From positions 23,202,945 to 23,266,944 of the forward strand of contig OY294049.1 of the NCBI GenBank assembly GCA_958510825.1: a DNA stretch of 64,000 nt, in the 5' to 3' direction. This DNA is from Brachypterus glaber (Eukaryota > Arthropoda > Insecta > Coleoptera > Kateretidae). A program made the position numbers and the translations under genes. The first letter of the stretch is position 1. Every line of letters starts with the position of its first letter. The notes beneath the pieces were generated by a model. That model saw nothing but the letters and a program-made list of their open reading frames with translations. It ran no database searches and was not told the origin of the DNA. This document shows, piece after piece, positions 1 to 10,823 of this stretch.

Positions 1-650
1 ATGTATATGACTCGGCAAATTAAAAATAGATTTTTTGGTAGCTCATTGCCAGAGCTTTTGGAGCTACTAGCATCCAAGGAAACCGGATCCGAAGCCTAGC
101 AATTTCGAAATAGCTTAATTTGAATGTACTTTAAGACATAAAACACAGCCGGGAACAAATAATGAAATAAAAATGGTCACCAGCTCTCCGACTATTATAT
201 TTTAAACTATAAAAAAAAAACAAGCAACAAGTAATTGGTGTCTTAACATGGTAATTTTTATTTTACATCTATGGCTCACTTGCAAAAATTTGGGAACAAA
301 CTCATAATAAAGATGACGAAAGTGGTAGAATCAAGAATTATTCCCCGTAAGATAGCTGTAACTACACTTGAGAGCAAAAAAATCGATCCACCTAAAAATT
401 TGCTAGTTTTTAAGTTAAAATATTTCGAAAACTACTTAATGGATTTTACTGATTCTTTTTTTTGTTTTAAAGTTTAAAGATTCTCTATTTTTGTTTTTAT
501 TTAGAATAATTAAAAAAAGTATTTTTGTATTAACAGCAACAAAAAATGTACTACCGTGTTTTTCTGTCCCATCTGTTAGAACTTGGATGGTACGCCACTG
601 CAACTGTTTATCAAATTGTTAAAATCTTTCTCATTGCCACAGTTTTAATG

Positions 651-1012
651 AATATTTTCTTTTTTATTTTTTTATATATTTACTTCTAATTTGGGAGATA
701 TCGGGAGTTTTCTGAAGGTTGTTATTTTTTCAGTTAACACAAAATGTATGTACTACATGAACTTGATTGCAATCGATTGATGCTGTGCTTTGCATTTGAA
801 GCTTAACCGAGTTACGTTTTTCTTCTAATCAAGTTTATCAAAAACATAAAATGGGTTTGATAAACTTGAGTAAAAGAAAAAATGGGGTATCTCCATCCGG
901 CGGCGGTTCGGCGAATCACCGTTGAGCCACGGTGACGGCAATAGAAAGTTGCCCCAGAATGAAGAAACTGTAGAAGCAGAAGTAAAAGAATTAAAAAACA
1001 ACAACAAGGGGG
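651..1012 (+). other. Insertion in the left fold-back arm with a short ORF-like segment
   Basis: This block is present in the left arm and absent from the matching place in the right arm, where the flanks (TTTTAATGAATA and GGTGAAATTAATTAAA) are adjacent. Its distal part (about 874-1010) is richer in GC than its surroundings. One plus frame stays open from 874 to 1038 without an ATG start and encodes about 54 residues that are rich in Arg, Lys, Glu and Asn. I do not recognise it. It may be a captured exon or a fragment of a retroelement ORF. Confidence 0.3.
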
Positions 1013-1489
1013 GAAAGGTGAAATTAATTAAATATTAACATATTTTTTTCTGGTCGGTACTTTAAAGAAAACTCATGTTGTATCATTTTTTTCAGTTTTT
1101 GTGTAGATTACGAAAATCATTCAAACTCGGCGTCTGGTGGGCGGAGGAGGGGCAAATGATAAATTAACTAAAAATTAAGATATTTTTGTGTTTTGTGCCA
1201 AGTTTTGGTGAAAACTTATGTTGTTTTTTTGTGTAGATTATGAAAATCAATAATGACATTTAAAGTCGGGGGGGAGGGGGGAAATGCAAAATTAATTAAA
1301 AATTAACATATTATTTTCTGGTGGGAATTTTAACGAAAACCTATGTTGTGGGGTATTATTTTTTTCAGTGTTTTGTGTAGATTACGAAAATCGGTTCGCT
1401 ATTCGAACTCGGAGTCTGGTAGGCGGGGGAGGGGGAAATTAAAAATCAACATATTTTTTCCAGTGGGAACTTTAATGAAAACTTACATA

Positions 1490-2107
1490 CATTGTGTACA
1501 TTGGATCGACTTGACAATACCACAAAATTACATTTTTTTTCGAATTAAGAAAAACTGCTTTGGGATTTTGCCCTGCTTGCTTAAAAACTAAAAAATAAAA
1601 TTTTTAAAAATTGTAGGTGGCGCCAGATATCAGTGAAAGAGTAAAAATTTTTCAGGTAAACTTACCTTTCTGTAAAAGATACGAAAAAAAGTTATTTTAA
1701 AAATATATTTATAATCAAAAATAAGAGCCGCATGCCAAAATTTAATACTTTCACTTAATTTATTTTATTAAAAAAAAATCAGACACTGGTAACCTGACAC
1801 TATTTAAAAAAAATATTACGAGTTAAAATTATTAAAATTTTACATGCGGCTCTTATTTTTGTTTATAAATCTATTTCTTAAATAACTGTTTTTTTTTGGT
1901 TCTGTTACGGAAAGGTAAGTTTACCTGAAAACTTTTTACTTTTTTACTAATATCTGGCGCCACCTACAATTTTTTAAAAATTTTATTTCAACAAAAATTA
2001 GTTTTTACGCAAGCAGGATAAAGTCCCAAATCGGTTTTTCTTAATTAAAAAAAAAAAAAGAAAATGGTCATTTTGTGGTATTGTCAAGTCGATCCGGGGA
2101 CACACTG
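1490..2107. mobile_element. Tc1/mariner-type MITE nested in the loop of the fold-back
   Basis: Terminal inverted repeats begin CATTGTGTACATTGGATCGA on the left and CAGTGTGTCCCCGGATCGAC on the right (reverse complement). Both continue through ACTTGACAATACCACAAA. TA dinucleotides flank each end (1488-1489 and 2108-2109), as expected for a Tc1/mariner insertion. The interior is itself palindromic, with GTGGCGCCAGATATC near 1618 and its complement near 1960. There is no coding capacity. Confidence 0.75.
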
Positions 2108-3106
2108 TATGTTGTGGGTTTGTTTTTTTTAGTTTTTTGTGTAGATTACGATTTGTTGATGGCCATTCGAACTCGGCGTCTGGTGAGCGGGGTAGGGGAA
2201 ATTAAATTTTACAGATAACACAACTTATCCTCTCTGCGCCTACCATGGTAGGCAGTATACCAGGCCTGCAGGCTCCGAGTTTTAATTGCCCACCAAAATT
2301 TTGAATTCTACACAAAAATAAAAACTGAAAAAAAAGGATACCCCACAATATAAGCTTCATTAAAGTTCCCACTAGAAAAAATATGTTAATTTTTAATATT
2401 GAATTTCCCCCTCCCCCGCCCACCAGACACCGAGTTCAAATAGCCATAACTGATTTTCGAAATCTACTCAAAAAAAAAACTGACAAAAAAAATGATACCC
2501 CACAACATAAGTTTTCATTAAAGTTCCCGCTAGAAAATATATGTTAATTTTTAATTAATTTTGTATTTCCCCCTCCCCCGCCCATCAGACGCCGAGACTG
2601 AATGGTCATCATTGACTGTTGTATCCTATAAATAAAAAAAATACTCTACGACATAAGTTTTCACTAAAACTTGATACAAACACGCAAAAATATGTTAATT
2701 TTTAATTTTGAATTTCCCCCTTCCCCGCCCATCAACTGAAAAAAATTAAATCCCACAACAAAAGTTTTCATTAAAGTACCGAACAGAAAAAATATATAAA
2801 TTTTTAATTAATTTCACCTTTTATTCATTAAAACTGCGGAAATCAGTTGCAGTGGCGTACCATGCATTCCTAGAAGATGGGGCAAAAAAAAACATAGTTG
2901 TACATTTTTTGTTGCTGTCAATACAAAAAAACTTTTTTTAACCATTATAAATAAAAACAAAAATAGAGAATGTTTAAGCTTTAAAACAAAAAAAGAATCA
3001 GTCAAATCCATTAAGTAGTTTTCGAAATATTTGAATTTAAAAAATGGCAATTTTTTTAGGTGGATCAATTTTTTTGCTTTTTGCTCTCAAGTGTATAATA
3101 GCTGGA

Positions 3107-5510
3107 GAACACTGGTCTGGAAACAATTTTTAGCTTTCATATAACCCAATTATTTTGTTTTTTCATAATTTCATTATTTAGAGCGTTGACATCTTTTTAA
3201 TACCAAATTTTAAAAAATCTATCGATGCGTTTTTGAGAAAAAACGATTTTCATTTGTTTTGACACAAAAAATATAAGAATTAAAAATTATTTATAGGATA
3301 TCAGATTTTACGTCAAAAAGTAAGAAAAAAAATTTTTGTTAACGTTTGTGTTAAATGGTTTCTTAGGGGAGCTAGAGCACGTTTAAGGGGCATTTTTAGA
3401 ATATTATTCACTTCATAACTCAGGAACGGTTTAATTATTGACTTGAAATTTTTACTGTAGTACGCAACCAATAAACATTATTATGATATAAAAAAGTAAA
3501 TTTTTAACCAGGGGCGGACTTACCGTTTTACATATAAAGTAAGAGGCACCCATTTGGATTTTGGATCATACTGGTCAAAAAGGTAATTTTAATAAAACGT
3601 TAAATGTTTACATTTATTGGTTTTATACTACAGTAAAAATTTAATGTCAATAAGTCAAACCATTTCTGAGATCTGAAGTGATAAATATTCTAAAAATGCC
3701 CTTTAAAACTATGCTAGCTTACACGTCCCCCCAAATGGAATTAGGTTTAAAAAAATACCAAACTTAGGTGATAATAAATTATGCGAGCAAAGGGTCTGTA
3801 AACTTTCCAATACCTCGTTGAAATAACACAAAGGGTTCCTGAGTATGTTTATAGGAACTCTTTTCCTTATTTTTGGGTAGGGAATAACACCCTAAAGTTA
3901 CGTACCGTACTTAGGAAACACCCTGTATTATAGTTTTAGCAAAATAAAGAAGTGTTTAATAACAGATTATACAGTACGTATCGATACGAGTGAGTTAGAA
4001 GATATTACCGACACAAAAATTAACCCACCCAGCCCTAGCGAACATTGTGGATTAATTTTTCTCGTAGATATCTCGATTAACATGCTGGCCTGAAAGACCC
4101 CAAGATAAAACTACGAATCCTGTGGGACCATTTTCTACAAAAATGATATATTTTCCTTTTAGACCTCACACATCCCCCCAAATAGAAATAGGTTTAAAAA
4201 ATAGCAAACCTAGGTTATGATAAATCATGTGAGCAAGGGGTCTGTACAATTTAAAACCTCTGAGAACGAAATCGTAATGAGCTCCAGTTCTTAAATAGTG
4301 GTAAAAGTTCTTCCGCAGACTCCATGCTAAACAAAATTAACAAACTGAAAATTCTTTTGCACAATTCTAATAGTGTTTTTGTTGCTGATTTCGATTTTGT
4401 TTAGATAAAATCTGTATCTGTTCCCGTTTTTGAGAAAAACCGTTCCTAAATTTTATAAAAATTAAAATATGTCATTTTTGGAGGCCCATATTTCAATTAT
4501 TATAGCAGCTACACAAGTTATTTCTAGTTTAAATTAAATCTATATCTATGCTCTATAAAATAATTACGAAAAATGACTGAAAATCATTTTAAAAGTTCAC
4601 TTAATGAATAGCTTTTGAAGCCTCTGCAAATCTGTTTAAAAGAAGGTGAATTTATCTTTGTTAAGCAGTTTTATAAATTTAACGTCAAATTTATTATATT
4701 TGTCAAGCCTATGTTTGTCAATTTTGATAAATATGACATATTCTGCCCAAAATAGTATTAAAAAGCAACACTGAATCGTCATTGCAGATGTCTTAAAAAC
4801 TAGTCTTCCGTTGGACACCGGAAATAAAATTCAGATACTTTTCAATACGGCTTTATAGAGCAAATATGTAACTTGAATTCAAGCTATATATAATTTATTT
4901 ATTGTCCACCTAAAATGTTATTTTTAATTTTTTTCGAATTTTCGGCAGGGCATTTCTAAAAAACGGAAAGAGATACAGATTCGATCTAAATAGAATCGAA
5001 ATCAGCAACAAAAACACTATAAGAATTGTGCAAAAGAATTCGCAGTTTGTTACTGTTGTTTAGCATGCAGTCTGCGGAAGAACTTTTACCAATATTTACG
5101 AACTGGCGCTTATTAGGATTTCGTTCTCAGAGGGTTTGAATTGTACAGACCCCTTGCTCACATGATTTATCATAACCTAGGTTTGCTCACATAATTTATC
5201 ATCACCTAAGTTTGCTATTTTTTTTTAAACCTATTTCCACTTGGGGGGACGTGTGAGATCCCTTAAAAAGCGATTAAGCTCAAACGTCCATAAAAACTTT
5301 TTCCAAACGTAAAATCTGAATATCTGAAATAATTTTTAAACATCTCATTCTTTTTTGTTAAAACAAATGAAAATCGTTTTTCTCAAAAACGCATCGATAG
5401 TTTTTCTTTTAATTTGGTCTTGAAAAGACAAATAAAATAATTATTATTTTTTTTTGGGTTATATGAAAGTTGAGCTAAAAATTGTTTCCAGACCAGTTTG
5501 GGGGGTAATT
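3107..5510. repeat. Second large fold-back element, about 2.4 kb
   Basis: The outer arms are 3107-3330 and about 5300-5505, sharing GGTCTGGAAACAATTTTTAG and GAAAATCGTTTTTCTCAAAA or their complements. Inner segments also pair: about 3720-3800 with 5145-5260 (GGTGATAATAAATTATG), and about 4300-4400 with 4985-5095 (CTTCCGCAGACT). The two arms differ by several nested insertions, including the hairpin at 3388-3705. It directly abuts the preceding fold-back. Confidence 0.75.
3388..3705. repeat. Nested hairpin element
   Basis: Arms of about 120 bp pair across a short loop: GGGCATTTTTAGAATATT at the left end matches AATATTCTAAAAATGCCC at the right end. In the middle, ACTGTAGTACGCAACCAATA is roughly mirrored by TATTGGTTTTATACTACAGT. 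It sits inside only one arm of the surrounding fold-back, so it was inserted later. Confidence 0.7.
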
Positions 5511-5623
5511 ATGTCGTCCTAAAAATAGGACACTGGGCGCTAATGGGATAATAAGCCATTCTGTACTTTTAAATTAAACTCATCTTCATAATGTAACAGA
5601 CCACCGTGCCTAGGTAAAATGAT

Positions 5624-5860
5624 ATGGTCGGTGGAATATTGAATTTTCTAATACATAATAATAATATTAATAATGTAGCTATCGTATGTCCCCAATTTGT
5701 CAACGATTTTGATGGATGTGACTATCTGTTAATATGCGCGGCGGGCAAATTTTTAAATGGCCAACTGTTATATGAAACCTATCGCCTAATTAATTATTCA
5801 CGGGAATTATTAAAATTGGAAGAGCGGGAGGACTTTCTTCCCTTAATGTCAAGAAATTAA
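5624..5860 (+). CDS. Unassigned 78-aa ORF (possible exon or decayed gene)
   Basis: A 78-residue frame opens with ATG after GATAT and ends in TAA. The predicted protein is mixed in composition rather than low-complexity, with a hydrophobic, cysteine-containing stretch (VAIVCPQF, DYLLICAAGK) followed by a charged tail (SRELLKLEEREDFLPL). Base composition here is less AT-biased than in the flanks, and no inverted-repeat partner was seen, unlike most other ORFs in the window. I do not recognise a domain. It could be a terminal exon, a transposon-protein remnant or chance. Confidence 0.2.
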   Translation: MVGGILNFLIHNNNINNVAIVCPQFVNDFDGCDYLLICAAGKFLNGQLLYETYRLINYSRELLKLEEREDFLPLMSRN

Positions 5861-7080
5861 ATAGATAAATTAAAAGAACCCTGTAAATTTTGTTTGTGCC
5901 GAAATAGCTATTAGGCAAGCAGTCGAGTGCGGAAAAGCCTCTTTACGCACGCGTTAGGAACAATATTTTCTCTACGAGCGAATTAAAAATAAAATATGCG
6001 TTTATATATAAGTATACTTAACGGAATAAATTTTATTTTTATATTTTTTTCCAATAGAAAAATGATTAAAAATTAAGAAATTTAAACATTTTTATTATTT
6101 TGTGAATAAATATAACAAGAATAACACGACAGAATTAGGATATTAAACAGTTTTAACAATTATTGAAAATAATTTAACATTAGTTATTACCAATTCTATT
6201 TCGGTTGAAATTAATGATAAATTTGTTGCAGTTTTTATTTGCATTTCCCACTTCTATTTCTTCAGATAACATTTCATCTTCTTCCTTAAGGTTCATCATT
6301 TTCTTTTATAAAAACTTTACAATTAAAATTGACACCATAGATACGAACAAACTAGCTTAGGACGCTATCAAGTTGATCGGCCGCCATGGAAACAAGTGTC
6401 TTAGCCAATAATGTTACACGTTTGTATTATCAAGTTACTTGTTTTTATGAAATAATTATGCGCGTGGAAAAAACCTTCTTTTCACACGCATATACGTGTG
6501 GAAAAAACCTTCAAGAAATCTACCCACCCCTCATGGGAAAGCTCTTTTACTGGGCAGTGTATTTTTTTTCTAGTAAACTAACCTTGTTTGGAAGAGTAGA
6601 GAAAATAAAATAATAATAAAAACCCTTCTGAGAAATTCCATAAAAAAAAGTTTAAAGTTTTGATCTGTAGAACGGTTTGGCCTAAATATAGGGTGACTTA
6701 AGGACTCTAAGTTAGCAAGGCTTAAGACCTAGACTAGACGGGTGGATGGATGGAAAAATTGTATTTGCGAAATGTATATGCATGGTGCCCGTTTTTCGAC
6801 CTCAAGCATGGGTATCTCGGTTATTATAAGAGATAAAAGATCGGTTAAATTAGAAAAAAGTTGCGCATTTTTATGCTGAGAAATAATCTAAAAGAAAATT
6901 TGACCTGTATTTTTTGTTTTTTTATTATCGCCAAAAAAATTAAAAATCCCGAGTCCAAACACTTAACTTCATTTTTTCTTATACGCTCTATTTTGGATTT
7001 TTTACATTTTTCAATACACTTTTTTTCAGATTACGGCAGATTATAAAATCTTACATTTTGAGCAAAATTATTAAAATCAC
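5861..7080. other. AT-rich stretch without recognisable genes
   Basis: It contains a small hairpin near 6460-6510 (GTGTGGAAAAAACCTTC duplicated on both sides of an ACACGCATATACGTGT palindrome). At about 6530-6565 it shares the motif CTCTTTTACTGGGCAGTG with the complement at 25425-25445, which marks another dispersed repeat. No exon, RNA gene or transposase was seen. Confidence 0.5.
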
Positions 7081-7102
7081 GAGGGGCTGACCGAGTCTGA
7101 AA

Positions 7103-7196
7103 TTTGTACAAAAGAGTTCCTTTTCGCAAAGAGTTCTCCGGAGTTCCTCCAGAGTTCCTCCAGAGTTCCTCCTGTGTTCTTTAAGAGTTCCTTTCT
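7103..7196. repeat. GAGTTCCTCC minisatellite, first array
   Basis: GAGTTCCTCCA-type units of about 11-13 bp repeat through this stretch. The preceding sequence GTCTGAAATTTGTACAAAAG is also found immediately before the second array at about 7610, so array and flank were duplicated together. Confidence 0.75.
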
Positions 7197-7261
7197 GGAA
7201 GGGGTAATTTTTGGCAAATAAGCCATAGAAATTACCGTTATGCAAGCGCTACTGCCAATAA

Positions 7262-7505
7262 GGCACCCTAAAAAAAAAGCTTTGTCCCTGACGGCTTCAA
7301 CCAAACTTTGCGCCCCTACAAAAAAAAAGAAATTGATGACCAAAAAAATACCTTCATGAAAAAAAGTTTTGTCCCTGACAGTTTCAACCAAAACTTGGCG
7401 CCCTAAAGAAGTTGGCGCCCAAAAAATACCTTCATGAGAAAAAGCTTTGTCCCTGACGGTTTCTACCACCAAACTTGGCGCCCCTTAAAAAAAAAATGGC
7501 GCCCA
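7262..7505 (-). repeat. Tandem array of GGCGCCAAGTTTGGT / GTCAGGGACAAAGC units
   Basis: Four units of about 60-70 bp each contain the complement of GGCGCCAAGTTTGG, AAACCGTCAGGGACAAAGC and a T-rich spacer. The same family recurs at 14250-14380, 15620-15750 and 43226-43515. Open frames over it are translations of the repeat and not genes. Confidence 0.8.
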
Positions 7506-7621
7506 AAGGTGAGATGTTTTAATAAGGTGTTTGTAGTAGCTCATCTAGTTTAAAAATAAAAACGTTAATCCGCATGGGTAATAAATATAATAATTGTTTC
7601 TGACCGCGTCTGAAATTTGTA

Positions 7622-7744
7622 CAAAAGAGTTCCTTTTTGCAAAGAGTTCCTCCAGAGTTCTTCAGAGTTCCTTAGAGTTCCTCGGAGTTCCTCCAGAGTT
7701 CTTCAGAGTTCCTCCTGAGTTCCTTTGGTTTGTACAAAAGATTT
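7622..7744. repeat. GAGTTCCTCC minisatellite, second array
   Basis: Units of GAGTTCCTCCA or GAGTTCTTCA continue for about 120 bp and then the sequence returns to TTTGTACAAAAGA. It is related to the array at 7103-7196. Confidence 0.75.
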
Positions 7745-7762
7745 CCTCGCGGTCAGCCCCGC

Positions 7763-8046
7763 GAAAAATCATTTTTGCGCAGAGTGCTTTGGAAACAACG
7801 AAGCAATTAAATTAACAGAGGTTATGTTTGAAAACTAAATATTTTAAATATGACATTGCGATCTACGAGCATGCGTGAACTCGGCATTTAGATCTACAAT
7901 TAGCCGCTCCTCACATGTTGACAATATAAATGCCGAGCTCACGCATGCGCGAATGTGGCAATGTCACATTGACAATATTTACGGTTTCAAACCTAACCTC
8001 CATTAATTAAACTGCTTCGTTGTTTCCAAAGCATGCAAAATGATTT
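7763..8046. repeat. Hairpin MITE, about 285 bp
   Basis: The left arm (GCTTTGGAAACAACGAAGCA, then GAGGTTATGTTTGAAA and GACATTGCG) pairs with the right arm (TTTCAAACCTAACCTC, then TGCTTCGTTGTTTCCAAAGC, starting with a CAATGTCA segment). The loop holds AGCCGCTCCTCACATG. There is no coding content. Confidence 0.75.
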
Positions 8047-8126
8047 TTTTTTATTTAAAAGAAAGCATCTGTGGTCATCCTGAGATCTACTAAGAAAATC
8101 GTCAAAAAAATGAAGATCGTAGTTAT

Positions 8127-8403
8127 TACATTACATTACATTTTGTTTAACCTCGTACTATTCTACTTAATTAAGCATCCCCTAAGTCCAGGACTTGTGT
8201 GGGCTAGTAGTAGAGGGAACCACCGGCTTTAATTGACTTTCGAACCAATTTATAGGGAGTGTCCGCTTCACTTACGTCTTCGCCAAATTTCAATTATTAA
8301 TTAACTGAAAAAGGCAAATCGGCGCCGGTGAGAATCGAACTCACGCTATTTGTGTAGCAAACTCGTCAAGTACGACGCGGTAGTCCACTACACCAATCCT
8401 CCC
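8127..8403 (-). mobile_element. tRNA-derived SINE, copy 1 (near full length)
   Basis: Read on the minus strand, the element begins GGGAGGATTGGTGTAGTGG, an RNA polymerase III A-box region. A consensus B box, GAGTTCGATTCTCA, follows at 8342-8329. A non-tRNA body follows, and it ends in a short ATGTAA-type repeat tail at 8127-8150. The same body is present at 23949-24206, and a fragment lies at 63335-63407. The tRNA-like head does not close a good acceptor stem, so it is a SINE promoter and not a functional tRNA gene. Confidence 0.88.
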
Positions 8404-8713
8404 ATTATGACGGTATTTTACATGGCTTAATACTTTTGTTTTTCAAACTTACTAATTTTGAAAAACTTTCCACCTCTTGTGCAAACAACTGTTTCAAGTA
8501 TTTCAAAATTGGTGAAATTTGAATGGGCACTTGTCAAATGAAATGAAAATATTAAATCACAAACAGGAATTTGTGTTTAATAAATATAAGTGCTCGCAAA
8601 TATATTATTTAATGCATACAGAGATCATAAGCCTGCATTATTGGGTATTTCGACGAGCGAAATCGCAATTTTATCTAAATATAGTCAATAATCAGTCAAA
8701 TAATAAATGTAAA

Positions 8714-9442
8714 TTACAATAAATTTACACGGGCTGATATTTTAAAGGGTAGTAGTGGATGGTAATAGAACACTCCTGTTAGTTTTTCACCGGGTGATTT
8801 GCGTAAGGGGTGTCCGCTATCTTGAATTTTAGGGGTGAGTTACCTAATATGCATTTTACGTTAAAAATGCAAATAACCAATTTTGTTAAGGAGGAAATTT
8901 TCAACAATTTTTGTTTGGATCATTTTTTTAATATATTAATAACAATCGAGTTAATTTAAAAATAGCCATGTTGGAGGTGAAATTGTTTTTTTTTTCATTT
9001 TTCATCCAAATTATTCAACGGACCATAAAAGAGGTTATAAGCAAACTTGTAGCTCTTGAAATTCTCTATAAGTTTTATATATTTTAAATTTTCATAGGTA
9101 CTTTGGTATGGTTGCAGAGGGCGCAACTCGACTTTCAGCGCCCACTGTAACCGTAAAAAAATACTTATGAGAATGCCTAATATATAAAACTTATAAAGAA
9201 TTTCAAGAGCTACAACTTTGCTTATAACCTCCGATGAATAATTTGGCTGAAAAATCCAAAAAAACAATTTCACCCCCAACTTTTTGAATATTTATAACTC
9301 GATTGTTATTAATATATTAAAAAAATTATTCAAACAAAAATTGTTGGAAATTTTCTCCTTAACAAAATTGGTTATATGTATTTTTATCGTAAGATGCAGA
9401 TTTAGCGAGATAACCGCAGGAGTGTTTTGTTACTATCCACTA
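8714..9442. mobile_element. Fold-back family A, copy 1
   Basis: It begins with ACACGGGCTGATATTTTAAA and GGGTAGTAGTGGATGG and folds back on itself. AACAATCGAGTTA and GAGCTACAAGTTTGC segments occur in both orientations around a centre near 9130 (AGGGCGCAACTCG). The right terminus is truncated at about 9442, ending in ACTATCCACTA without the final ATCAGCCCGTGT. Copies 2 and 3 are at 21133-21929 and 45095-45949. Confidence 0.85.
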
Positions 9443-9544
9443 AAAAGTCAAATAAAAATTGTAAAAAATGCAACAAAAAACAATAAATATCTACGAAGAA
9501 ACGTCCAAATATTTTTTTTTTTAATTATTTTATAAGAATTTTTC

Positions 9545-9600
9545 GGCTTAGGGGGGCTTAGCCCCCCCCCCCCAAAATTTTTCTAAGCCCCCCCCCAAAT
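9545..9600. repeat. G-run/C-run inverted pair
   Basis: GGGGGGCTTAG is followed within a few bases by a 12-base C run, then CTAAGCCCCCCCCC. The tract is likely to be unstable and prone to assembly error. Confidence 0.7.
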
Positions 9601-9714
9601 CAAACTATAAAAGTCTCACAGACAGACAAACTTAAAAACTTGACTATTTTTTTAGGGGCCCAAGCCCCTCCCAAAATTTGGTCCTGGGTACGCCTCTGTT
9701 TCGTTTGGACTTCC

Positions 9715-9742
9715 TCGATATCGATATCGATATCGTCGATAT
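9715..9742. repeat. GATATC simple repeat
   Basis: Several near-perfect TCGATA/GATATC units occur in succession. They lie immediately after one of the GTTTGGACTT decamers. Confidence 0.7.
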
Positions 9743-10040
9743 GAACGGTTTGGCATTATTATGAAATCGTATAGATTTAATGCTGCTTAATACCGTAAAC
9801 CCATCAAAAATTAAATACCAAGAGTTTTTATCCGTTAAAAATTAGAGCACTAGATAGGTAGGTTTGTTAGGGTAGGTGGGTAGTTTAAGTGGTTCCGCAG
9901 GAAGTGTGTAAACTACCTACCTACCGGTTTCGACTTAACAACCGAACCTGTAAAGGATATAATTTCGTTTGCACCGAGACACCCCTATTAGTCGATGCTG
10001 AAGATAATTATAATTTGCCGATACTGATGTTATATCTTAA

Positions 10041-10174
10041 GGCCTAGCCAGATGCTCGCGTAACTAGCATAATGCATAGCATACTATGCCGTGATTGGCT
10101 CGATGTGCCGTCATGTATTTTGTACGTCTTATAACGTTAGGTTATGCTCGCATAAGATCCTGTGTATATGCCGT
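10041..10174. mobile_element. piggyBac-type MITE (TTAA target), diverged copy
   Basis: TTAA at 10037-10040 is followed by GGCCTAGCCAGATGCTCGCG. The interior carries ATGCCGTGATTGGCTCGATG and TGCCGTCATGTATTTTGTA, shared with copies at 17886, 51741 and 58205. The right arm (TTATGCTCGCATAAG) is recognisable, but the right TTAA has decayed. Confidence 0.65.
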
Positions 10175-10431
10175 TACACGGTTGAAAGGCATTTTCAGTT
10201 TTTATTAGTAATAGACTTTCCTTTGAATATATTCACTAGTTTACAAGGGTTTTATGTGCAACTTTATTTTAATGTTTTCTTACATAATTCTTCATGGGAA
10301 CCAAAATCCGTCAAGAAAAAAAATCATTTGTTTAGTTTTCGAGATAATTCACCCCAATTTTTTAGAAGGGAAAATTATAGAAATCATATATTTTAGTTTC
10401 ATATTTATAAAAATTGAGGTATGTATTTATA

Positions 10432-10823
10432 CCAGGGTGGCCACATGTCAGGGAAATCAGGGAAATGTCAGGGAATTTTATTTGTTAGGGAAATATCAGG
10501 GAAATGTCAGGGAATTTTTATGAAAAAAATGAAAAATCAGGGAATTTTATTGACAAACCTGGAATTTTAAAATATTCTTTAAAAATTTTCATATTTTTTA
10601 TGTGTTTTATGAAGGCGTCCTTTACAAGTGAAGGGCGCCTTGGTTTTATTTAAAAAAAAGCAAATTGGTATTTTGTAAAAATGGTATTTCATCTATTTTT
10701 TACTTAAAAACAAAAAAGTTAGGAAAATTCCGGGGAAAAGTATGAAAATTTGCTAGGGAAAAATTTATAAAATCGGGGAGATGTCAGGAAATTTTCTAAA
10801 TAAAATTCTGTGGCCATCCTGTT
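10432..10823. mobile_element. MITE with CAGGGTGGCCAC termini
   Basis: The left terminus CCAGGGTGGCCACATG is mirrored by the right terminus TGTGGCCATCCTG. The body is built from degenerate CAGGGAAAT / CAGGGAATTTTA motifs. There is no coding capacity. The superfamily is not clear from the ends. Confidence 0.75.

Larger units (their letters stand above)
352..3106. repeat. Large fold-back (long inverted repeat) element, about 2.75 kb
   Basis: The left arm (352 to about 1487) is repeated in inverted orientation as the right arm (about 2110-3106); both ends contain CTCAAGTGT or its complement, and the arms match through long stretches such as 420-600 versus 2880-3030. Each arm contains a degenerate tandem array of units of roughly 120-140 bp, each with an AACTCGGCGTCTGGTGGGCG-like core and the string GTGTAGATTACG. 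The left arm has an extra block of about 360 bp (651-1012). A separate MITE occupies the loop. No transposase is visible, so this is a non-autonomous fold-back. Confidence 0.8.

Noticed and set aside
7077..7472. 131-codon minus ORF and overlapping frames
   Set aside because: They translate the GGCGCC/GTCAGGGACA array and the GAGTTCCTCC minisatellite. Several other array copies give similar false frames.
8314..8403. Functional tRNA gene
   Set aside because: Both pol III boxes are present, but the acceptor stem does not pair and a SINE body and tail follow.
9860..9890. TTAGGGTAGGTGGG as possible telomere-like repeat
   Set aside because: It is only a single irregular stretch. A related block occurs at 61300, so it is part of a dispersed repeat.
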